Below, piece after piece: positions 57,756 through 64,000 of a stretch of 64,000 nt of DNA; within the stretch, counting starts at the first letter, position 1; every line of letters begins with the position of its first letter. The notes beneath the pieces are model-generated. The model searched no databases and was not told where the DNA came from. It saw only the letters and a list, made by a program, of their open reading frames with translations. The stretch is from Chryseobacterium sp. R2A-55 (GTDB taxonomy: Bacteria; Bacteroidota; Bacteroidia; Flavobacteriales; Weeksellaceae), in NCBI RefSeq assembly GCF_021401085.1, contig NZ_JACBFP010000002.1:62001-126000 (forward strand). Direction: 5' to 3'. A program made the translations under genes and the position numbers.

Positions 57756-58844
57756 TCATTGGGTTATTTTCTTGAAAAGCGAAATGATTTTCGGTTCCTC
57801 CTTTTCCCAGCAGAGTTCCTCGGATGCTTTGTTTAAAGCATCTTCGTAGAATTTTTTGCCATTTTCCAAAACGATATTGATCTTCTCGACAAGTTCATCA
57901 TGATGGTTGATTTTTTCGCCCACCTGAAACCGGTCGACAATTTTTCCCATCTGTGGGAAATTGGAAACCACTACCGGAACTCTGGACTGGATGTAATCCG
58001 AAACCTTATTCGGCATAGAATAAAAGTAGCTGAGTCCGTTGTTTTCTTCAATGCTTAAACCCACATCTGCCTTTTTTGTGATTTCACGAAGTTTTTCCGG
58101 TAAGAGCTTGCCCATGAATTTTACCTTTTCTTCCAGTCCTAAAGATTTACTTAAAGCCAAATATTCGTCTTTTCTGGGTCCATCTCCACAGATCCAAAAT
58201 TCAGCATGCTCCATATCCATCATTGCCGGAATCATTTTGTCCAAACCTCGTGAAGGATTGATAACTCCTTGATAAAGAATGATTTTCTTCTGATTGATCT
58301 CGGAATAATTCTGCGGATTTTCAATTCCAGCCGGGAAATTCTGAACTACAGTGGGTCTTTTGATTCCGTACTTTCTTTCAAACCAATCGGCATAACTTTC
58401 ACTGGCGGTCATCATGAAATCAAGCTTTGGAAGGATGGTTTGTTCCAATGTCCGCCAAATTCTCTGGGTGAAACGCCCATTAATTGCGGGCATTTCTGTG
58501 AAAATCTCATGGCTGTCAAAAACCAGTGGAATCCCTAATCTTTTAGAAACCAGATAATTTGCCAGAAGGGTATCCAAATCATTTGAGAGAAGGATTGTAT
58601 TTTGATCCGCTTTCTGTAAAAGGATTTTGTGAAGTTTCCAGTTAAACTCAGGATAGGCGAGCTTTAATGATTGTGATTTTAGCGGAATTCTGGAGAAATG
58701 GTAAGGTCGCGTCATTTCGGGGAGTCCTCCCCAGTTGTTTCCGATCAGTTCAATCTCATAACCGTTTTCGGATAAAGTTCTGCAAACCTTTTCTACACGC
58801 TGGTCTGTAAAGAGATTATTGAAAACGCTTACCAAAACTTTCAT
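57756..58844 (-). CDS. Glycosyltransferase, GT4-like
   Basis: The 362-residue product has a GT-B plan: an N-terminal acceptor half (FNNLFTDQRVEKVCRTL, VFDSHEIFTEMP) and a donor half with ILYQGVINPSRGLDKMI, GDGPRKDEYLAL, and the EX7E-like SIEENNGLSYFYSMPNKVSDYI. It would transfer a nucleotide-activated sugar to a surface glycan; the sugar is unknown. It is 52 bases upstream of sufE on the same strand, so the three may be one transcript. Confidence 0.88.
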   Translation of the reverse strand: MKVLVSVFNNLFTDQRVEKVCRTLSENGYEIELIGNNWGGLPEMTRPYHFSRIPLKSQSLKLAYPEFNWKLHKILLQKADQNTILLSNDLDTLLANYLVSKRLGIPLVFDSHEIFTEMPAINGRFTQRIWRTLEQTILPKLDFMMTASESYADWFERKYGIKRPTVVQNFPAGIENPQNYSEINQKKIILYQGVINPSRGLDKMIPAMMDMEHAEFWICGDGPRKDEYLALSKSLGLEEKVKFMGKLLPEKLREITKKADVGLSIEENNGLSYFYSMPNKVSDYIQSRVPVVVSNFPQMGKIVDRFQVGEKINHHDELVEKINIVLENGKKFYEDALNKASEELCWEKEEPKIISLFKKITQ

Positions 58845-58951
58845 TGTTGAAATTTAATGAAAAAAAATGAAATGAATATCAATGCAGCTCTCTACGGTCC
58901 TGTAAGGAAAAGTGATGACTTATTTAGAAACTGAGAATTCTTTCAATTCAA

Positions 58952-59176
58952 TTATTCTGATTTTTCCTTCGCCAAATGAAAGACCTGAATCCCGCACAAA
59001 ATAGCATTCGGAATGATAATTGGCCAAAGATAATTGCTGTAAATCCCATATAGGACAAACAGCATACAACCAACGAGATTCACAATTCTAATTTTTCGGA
59101 GATCTTTCAATATGAAACTCAACACCACGAAAAACGATGCGCCATAACCTACAAAATTGGTAATTTCCGGACTCAT
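58952..59176 (-). CDS. YgjV-like small inner membrane protein
   Basis: The 74-residue product has two to three hydrophobic helices and the pattern of the YgjV/PnuC-like small membrane family (FVGYGASFFVVLSFILKDLRKIR, split: GYGASFFVVLSF; then LVGCMLFVLYGIYSNYLWP). The function is unknown. The ATG at 59176 is supported by the hydrophobic start directly after it. It is divergent from clpC. Confidence 0.7.
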   Translation of the reverse strand: MSPEITNFVGYGASFFVVLSFILKDLRKIRIVNLVGCMLFVLYGIYSNYLWPIIIPNAILCGIQVFHLAKEKSE

Positions 59177-59275
59177 AATATCTAAAATTTTGGGGTGACA
59201 AACCTAGTCATTTCCAGTGAAATGAGAAAATATTTTCTGCCATAAAGTCATTATTTATTTTTGGTAAAGTATTTG

Positions 59276-59283
59276 TAACTTTG
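59276..59283 (+). promoter_or_regulatory. Candidate -7 element of clpC
   Basis: TAACTTTG fits TAnnTTTG and gives a leader of about 50 bases. No well-spaced TTG is seen, and no CIRCE or CtsR-type operator is visible, so heat-shock control is not shown by the sequence. Confidence 0.45.
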
Positions 59284-59339
59284 AGATAGACTTAAAGATT
59301 ATTTTTTATCTTTAATAATTAGATTGAGACGATTATATT

Positions 59340-61859
59340 ATGGATCATAAATTTTCCAGCGGTTTGGACCAAGTGTTCAAACTAAGCAAAAACGAGGCAA
59401 GACGTTTGCAGAGCGAGTTTCTGAATACGGAACACTTCCTTTTAGGAATTATCAAAACAGAAAATTCCGCGAAAGATATCTTGCAAAATTTTGGGGCGGA
59501 TTTGACACAGATTAGAAGAAAAATAGAAACGATGGCCATTGCAAGCCTAAATCCTTTTTCCGTGGACAATGACAAAATTTCGTTCACCAAAATGGCGGAT
59601 CAGGCGGTGAAGCGTTCAGAATTGGAATGCAGGCAATACCAGGGAACCGAAATCAATACGGTGCATCTTCTTCTAGGAATCCTGTACAAATCTGAAGACC
59701 CCACTACCAATATTTTAAGCTCTTATGATATCGACTATGAAAGAGTTTCCAGAGAATATCAAACGATGCTTAAAAACTCCGGGCAGAATCCGAAAATGAG
59801 TGCCTATGACGACGATGAAGAAAGAGAAGAATTCGGGCAAATGCGTAAACCAACCGGAAATATCGGTTCGGGAAAAAGCAAGACCCCGACTTTAGATAAC
59901 TTCGGACGTGATCTTACTTCGCTCGCCAGAGACGGAAAACTTGATCCGGTAATCGGGCGTGAAAAGGAAATTGAGCGGGTTTCCCAAATTTTATCCCGAA
60001 GAAAAAAGAATAATCCACTTCTGATTGGTGAACCGGGAGTTGGTAAATCCGCTATTGCAGAAGGTTTGGCGTTAAGGATTCAGCAGAAAAAAGTTTCCCG
60101 CGTTCTTTTTGGAAAACGGGTGATTACGCTAGATTTGGCAAGTTTGGTGGCCGGAACAAAATACCGTGGCCAGTTCGAGGAAAGAATGAAAGCCATCATG
60201 ACAGAATTGGAGAAAAACCGTGACGTGATCCTTTTCATCGACGAGTTACACACCATTGTCGGCGCAGGAAGTTCTACCGGTAGTTTAGATGCTTCCAATA
60301 TGTTCAAACCAGCTTTGGCGAGAGGTGAAATCCAATGCATCGGTGCAACTACTTTAGATGAATACAGACAGTATATAGAAAAAGACGGTGCACTGGAAAG
60401 ACGTTTCCAAAAAGTAATGGTGGAACCGACCACTATTGAGGAAACCGTGCAGATTTTAAATCAAATCAAAGACAAATACGAAGATCATCATAATGTGATT
60501 TACACGGACGAAGCGATTAATGCCTGTGTGAATTTGACCGCGAGATATATTACTGACCGATTTTTGCCGGATAAGGCGATTGATGCTTTGGATGAAGCCG
60601 GTTCCAGAGTTTATATCAAAAACATGAAAGTTCCTACCGTCATCATCGATCATGAAAAAAAGATCGAGGAAATTAAAGAACAGAAACAGAAAGCAGTAAA
60701 AGCACAGGATTATCTGGAGGCCCGTAAACTGAAAGATGAAGAGGAAAGATTGCAGATTGAACTGAATTTGGCTCAGGAAGAATGGGACAAAAACGTGAAA
60801 GAGAAAAAAGAAGTGGTCACCGAAGAAAATGTGGCAGAAGTGGTTTCCATGATGAGTGGAATCCCAGTAACAAAAGTCGGTAAAAACGAACTAGACAAAC
60901 TGGCGCAAATGGACGAAATGCTGAACGGAAAAGTAATCGGACAGGAAGAAGCAGTGAAAAAAGTAGTAAAAGCCATCCAGAGAAACCGAGCCGGATTGAA
61001 AGACCCGAACCGACCAATCGGAACGTTTATTTTCCTTGGAACAACGGGTGTGGGAAAAACCGAACTGGCAAAAGTAATGGCGAGAGAACTTTTTGATTCC
61101 GATGACGCTTTAATCCGAATCGACATGAGCGAATACATGGAGAAATTCGCAGTTTCCAGACTGGTGGGAGCGCCTCCAGGATATGTGGGTTATGAAGAAG
61201 GCGGTCAACTGACGGAAGCTGTTCGCAGAAAACCTTATGCAGTAGTACTTTTAGACGAGATTGAAAAAGCACATCCCGATGTTTTCAATATCCTGTTGCA
61301 GATTTTGGATGAAGGATTTGTGACCGATTCTTTGGGAAGAAAAATCGACTTTAGAAATACGATTGTGATTCTTACTTCCAATATCGGAACCAGAGATTTG
61401 AAGGATTTCGGTGATGGGGTTGGATTTGGCACTTCTGCCAAGAAATCCACTTCTGATGCAAGAGCCAGAAGCACGATTGAAAACGCATTGAAAAAAGCAT
61501 TCGCTCCTGAATTCCTGAACAGAATCGACGATATCGTGATTTTCAACAATTTGGAAAAAGAACATATTTCCAGAATCATCGATTTGGAACTGAACAAACT
61601 GTACAAACGTCTCGAAAAACTGAACTACAAAGTTGAGTTAACCGACGATGCAAAAGCATTTATCGCAGAGAAAGGTTGGGACAAAGATTTTGGAGCAAGA
61701 CCTTTGAAACGTGCCATCCAAAAATATATCGAAGATTTACTGGCAGAAATGTTGGTGAACAAGCAGATTTCAGAAGGAGAAACCATCGTCCTGAAACTGA
61801 ACGACACCAAGGACGCGCTAGAAGGAGAAGGCGTGAAAGAGAAGGAAACCGCGAAATAA
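59340..61859 (+). CDS. clpC: ATP-dependent Clp protease ATP-binding subunit ClpC
   Basis: ClpC is a hexameric AAA+ unfoldase that feeds proteins to ClpP. The 839 residues comprise an N-terminal Clp-N repeat domain (1-145), a first AAA domain with Walker A GEPGVGKS (230-237), a middle region with a UVR-like helix pair (KAVKAQDYLEARKLKDEE, about 440-465) and a second AAA domain with GTTGVGKT (567-574), and DEIEKAHPDVFNI as Walker B. This layout is ClpC rather than ClpB, which has a longer middle domain. It is a single transcript with a terminator. Confidence 0.95.
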   Translation: MDHKFSSGLDQVFKLSKNEARRLQSEFLNTEHFLLGIIKTENSAKDILQNFGADLTQIRRKIETMAIASLNPFSVDNDKISFTKMADQAVKRSELECRQYQGTEINTVHLLLGILYKSEDPTTNILSSYDIDYERVSREYQTMLKNSGQNPKMSAYDDDEEREEFGQMRKPTGNIGSGKSKTPTLDNFGRDLTSLARDGKLDPVIGREKEIERVSQILSRRKKNNPLLIGEPGVGKSAIAEGLALRIQQKKVSRVLFGKRVITLDLASLVAGTKYRGQFEERMKAIMTELEKNRDVILFIDELHTIVGAGSSTGSLDASNMFKPALARGEIQCIGATTLDEYRQYIEKDGALERRFQKVMVEPTTIEETVQILNQIKDKYEDHHNVIYTDEAINACVNLTARYITDRFLPDKAIDALDEAGSRVYIKNMKVPTVIIDHEKKIEEIKEQKQKAVKAQDYLEARKLKDEEERLQIELNLAQEEWDKNVKEKKEVVTEENVAEVVSMMSGIPVTKVGKNELDKLAQMDEMLNGKVIGQEEAVKKVVKAIQRNRAGLKDPNRPIGTFIFLGTTGVGKTELAKVMARELFDSDDALIRIDMSEYMEKFAVSRLVGAPPGYVGYEEGGQLTEAVRRKPYAVVLLDEIEKAHPDVFNILLQILDEGFVTDSLGRKIDFRNTIVILTSNIGTRDLKDFGDGVGFGTSAKKSTSDARARSTIENALKKAFAPEFLNRIDDIVIFNNLEKEHISRIIDLELNKLYKRLEKLNYKVELTDDAKAFIAEKGWDKDFGARPLKRAIQKYIEDLLAEMLVNKQISEGETIVLKLNDTKDALEGEGVKEKETAK

Positions 61860-61877
61860 CCGTCGGGTACAAATAGA

Positions 61878-61912
61878 AAAACACCTTGTCAAATTTGGCA
61901 AGGTGTTTTGAT
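61878..61912. terminator. Terminator between clpC and the superoxide dismutase gene
   Basis: AAAACACCTTG (61878-61888) and CAAGGTGTTTT (61899-61909) form an 11-bp stem with a 10-base loop. The flanking genes converge. Confidence 0.8.
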
Positions 61913-61962
61913 TTGGTTTAAAGTGCTTTCTTAAGATTCCAAAATCTCAACCATTTCCTAAA

Positions 61963-62466
61963 TTACTTAATCTCCACACAACCCACTCTTCCACCGGCAT
62001 TTCCGGTCGGTTGGGTATGGAAATCATCTTCTTTGGCATGGATGATTAAAGTCTTACCGATGATGTTTTTGGATTCATCTTGGCAGCCGATGCACCATTT
62101 GTCAGTTTTGAAAATTTTCCTTGCGGTTCCATCTTTATCTGCATTAATATTTCCGATATCACCCATGTGAAATTCGCCTTGATCCCATCTTCCGTGTTGA
62201 TGGGCGGTTGGATTCCAGTGACCACCTGCGGAACTTCCGTCCGCTGCAGAGCAGTCTCCTTTTTCGTGGATGTGGACCGCATGAATTCCCGGGGTTAATT
62301 TATAGACGTTCAAATCCATTTTCACCATTTTTCCTGTTTGTACAAACTTCACAGTTCCCTGTGTGTCGGTTCCGCTTTTTGCTTGGATGGCATAATTTTT
62401 TGTCGTAGTGCAGGATACAGCCAAAACTGAGCTGAATGCAAGCAAAGATAATTGAGTGGCGTTCAT
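61963..62466 (-). CDS. sodC: Superoxide dismutase, Cu/Zn family, lipoprotein
   Basis: The 167-residue product has a lipoprotein signal (VLAVSC, Cys about residue 19) and the Cu/Zn SOD fold: the Cu ligands HAVHIHE (two His), then SSAGGHWNPTAHQHG with the bridging His and zinc His, GDIGNINAD with the zinc Asp, and near the end IIHAKEDDFHTQPTGNAGGRVGC with the last Cu His and the disulphide Cys. It would remove superoxide in the envelope. It is not in an operon. Confidence 0.93.
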   Translation of the reverse strand: MNATQLSLLAFSSVLAVSCTTTKNYAIQAKSGTDTQGTVKFVQTGKMVKMDLNVYKLTPGIHAVHIHEKGDCSAADGSSAGGHWNPTAHQHGRWDQGEFHMGDIGNINADKDGTARKIFKTDKWCIGCQDESKNIIGKTLIIHAKEDDFHTQPTGNAGGRVGCVEIK

Positions 62467-62586
62467 CGTATTATTTTTTTAATGTTTATAAAGTTTCCAA
62501 TTTACGGAATGTTTCACAAAATAACCCTTCAGGAATCATTTTCGACGATTCAGAAAAAATTACTTTTACAAAAAAATAAATGCCGG

Positions 62587-62594
62587 TACTTTTG
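62587..62594 (+). promoter_or_regulatory. -7 element of the TonB-dependent receptor gene
   Basis: TACTTTTG matches TAnnTTTG; transcription would start near 62600, about 15 bases before the ATG. Confidence 0.45.
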
Positions 62595-62614
62595 AACCGT
62601 AAATTTCAAATCCC

Positions 62615-64000
62615 ATGAAAACCAAAAGCATCAAAAATCTTACCATCCTACTTTTCACCACATTAAGTTTTATTCTTAATGCCCAAATTACTATTTCCGG
62701 AAAAGTGAACTTTAAAAATAAAGGAGTAAAAGATATTTCCGTTACTTTAAAAGACACCTATGACGGCGCCACAACAGATGACAAGGGAAACTATTCCTTT
62801 CAAACCGCTGAAAAAGGAAATCACACCCTCATATTTTCAAACCCTAAATTTGAAGAGGTTGAAAAAGCCATTACGATTGGTGATGTTTCATTGGTTATCA
62901 ATTCAGACCTGAAAGAACAGATTTCCGAAATTGCGGCAGTTACGATTACCGCGGGTTCCATAGAAGCAAGCGATAAAAAAAGGGCGACCGCATTGCTCTC
63001 TCCCATTGATATTTATACCACGGCGGGAGCAGACGGACAAATTTCAGCGGCGCTAAACTATCTTCCGGGCGTGCAAAAAGTAGGCGAAAGCGAAGGACTT
63101 TTCGTTCGCGGTGGAACCGGTGCAGAAACCAAGATCTTCATGGATGGAAGTTTAATCAATAATTATTTTTCTAATTCAGTGCCGGGAATTGCGGGTAGAG
63201 ACCGTTTCAATACCTCCTTGTTCAAGGGAAATATCTTTTCCAGTGGCGGTTATTCCGCGATTTATGGACAAGCGCTTTCTGGGGTTTTGATTTTGGAAAG
63301 CGTGGATTTGCCCTCCACTACTTCTTACGATTTTGGCATTTCACCGCTTTTTGCAAGTGGAAGTTATCAGAAACTTTCCGATCGCAAAACTTATTCTTTC
63401 GGAACGAGTTTAAGTTACTTCAACCTAGATTTGGTACATAAGATGCTCAAGTACAATACCGACTTCACCAAACCCGCTCAGGGATTTGGCGGCGATGCCA
63501 ATTTCAGGATAAAGACCAAATCAGGTGGAATGCTGAAGTATTATGGAAATTTTGACACCAATCAAATGGCAGTAAAATCACCCAGTCTGGAACCGGAATA
63601 TGATCAAACCAAAGTTGATTTAAATGCCGCAAATATGTATCACAACCTTTCATTCAGACAAAAAATCGGCGCATATTTGCTGAGCGTCGGGACATCCTAT
63701 TCATTAAACGACACCCAACTAAATTTTTCCACTTTTAAAAACGATGCAGAAACGCCACAAACGGATTTTAACAATAAGGGAAATTATTTCAATTTCAAAA
63801 CGGTTTTGGAACGAAAAATCAACAGAATCAGTGCGGTTCGAGGTGGCATGGAATTCAATAACACGCACGAAACCAATAATTTAGACAAAAACTACACCGA
63901 TTTGATTTCTTCGGGATTTGCAGAAACTGATTTGGGCTTCAGCAATAATCTTTCGGCAAAAATTGGTTTCAGGGCAGAAAACTCTTCCTATTTAAATAAA
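62615..64000 (+). CDS. TonB-dependent receptor with carboxypeptidase-like N-terminal domain (5' part)
   Basis: The frame runs from ATG 62615 to the right edge (462 codons, no stop). The product has a signal peptide (residues 1-23, ending LNAQ), then a carboxypeptidase-regulatory-like (CarboxypepD_reg) domain of about 80 residues (ITISGKVNFKNKGVKDISVTL, split: GKVNFKNKG; then DDKGNYSF), and a plug domain with PGVQKVGESEGLFVRGGTG and ETKIFMDGSLINNYF. The beta-barrel begins after about residue 210 and continues past the window. The substrate is unknown; no partner gene such as SusD is visible in the window. Confidence 0.9.
   Translation, partial: MKTKSIKNLTILLFTTLSFILNAQITISGKVNFKNKGVKDISVTLKDTYDGATTDDKGNYSFQTAEKGNHTLIFSNPKFEEVEKAITIGDVSLVINSDLKEQISEIAAVTITAGSIEASDKKRATALLSPIDIYTTAGADGQISAALNYLPGVQKVGESEGLFVRGGTGAETKIFMDGSLINNYFSNSVPGIAGRDRFNTSLFKGNIFSSGGYSAIYGQALSGVLILESVDLPSTTSYDFGISPLFASGSYQKLSDRKTYSFGTSLSYFNLDLVHKMLKYNTDFTKPAQGFGGDANFRIKTKSGGMLKYYGNFDTNQMAVKSPSLEPEYDQTKVDLNAANMYHNLSFRQKIGAYLLSVGTSYSLNDTQLNFSTFKNDAETPQTDFNNKGNYFNFKTVLERKINRISAVRGGMEFNNTHETNNLDKNYTDLISSGFAETDLGFSNNLSAKIGFRAENSSYLNK

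Noticed and set aside
1-64000. CRISPR array
   Set aside because: No regularly spaced direct repeats were seen anywhere; the only long direct repeat is the single 163-bp pair at 34.4 and 38.7 kb.
1-64000. Insertion sequences or transposase genes
   Set aside because: No transposase motifs or terminal inverted repeats flank any region, including the RiPP modules, so I infer homologous recombination rather than transposition there.

Overview
The window reads as a chromosomal segment of a Flavobacteriia bacterium, most like the Chryseobacterium/Kaistella group (Weeksellaceae). Reasons: promoters of the Bacteroidota type (TTG-N19-TAnnTTTG) with few Shine-Dalgarno sites, a type IX secretion sorting domain, an S46 dipeptidyl-peptidase, GLPGLI and grasp-with-spasm families, a TonB-dependent receptor with a carboxypeptidase-like N-terminal domain, and a Bacteroidota-style dcw cluster. 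The taxonomic call is inference from family content.

Layout. 1-13,000 is housekeeping and accessory metabolism: the end of dprA, glutamate dehydrogenase, a YkgJ-type Cys-cluster protein, truncated haemoglobin, a Ca2+/H+ antiporter, AlkD-like DNA repair, MsrA, an unknown conserved protein, a DPP7-type peptidase, a T9SS-secreted repeat protein, a GNAT enzyme, EngB and an alpha/beta hydrolase. 13,200-30,260 is a complete division and cell-wall cluster in the order mraZ-rsmH-ftsL-ftsI-murE-mraY-murD-ftsW-murG-murC-ftsQ-ftsA-ftsZ-yqeY. It is preceded by tandem GTGGG boxes typical of MraZ autoregulation. The enzymes run from UDP-MurNAc-tripeptide to lipid II, and the rest form the divisome that uses it; the MurE DNPR motif points to meso-diaminopimelate peptidoglycan.

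31,170-42,340 is the accessory highlight: two RiPP/bacteriocin modules joined in tandem. Module 1 has an XRE regulator, a 7-Cys double-glycine peptide, a GLPGLI protein, a fusion of degenerate C39, VKOR and thioredoxin domains, and a C39/ABC exporter gene cut off after 66 codons. Module 2 has a paralogous XRE regulator, a Cys-free double-glycine peptide, an ATP-grasp maturase (GwsG), a 65-residue unknown, a DUF6624 lipoprotein, a SPASM maturase without a visible radical-SAM cysteine motif (GwsS), a second C39/ABC exporter and an HlyD partner. A 163-bp near-identical direct repeat (5 mismatches) marks the duplicated exporter 5' end. The downstream exporter is out of frame at an A8 tract, so export is either decayed, phase-variable, rescued by slippage, or the break is a sequencing error.

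42,390-64,000 returns to housekeeping: a GH3-family protein, small lipoproteins, an EEP-family hydrolase, a rhomboid protease, MutL, a prolyl-oligopeptidase lipoprotein, a SpmA/SpmB-like membrane protein, a decayed four-helix-bundle gene, a TolC-like protein, a SprT-like protein with ManC, a minus-strand block of two glycosyltransferases and SufE, a YgjV-like membrane protein, ClpC, a Cu/Zn superoxide dismutase and the start of a TonB-dependent receptor that runs off the right edge.
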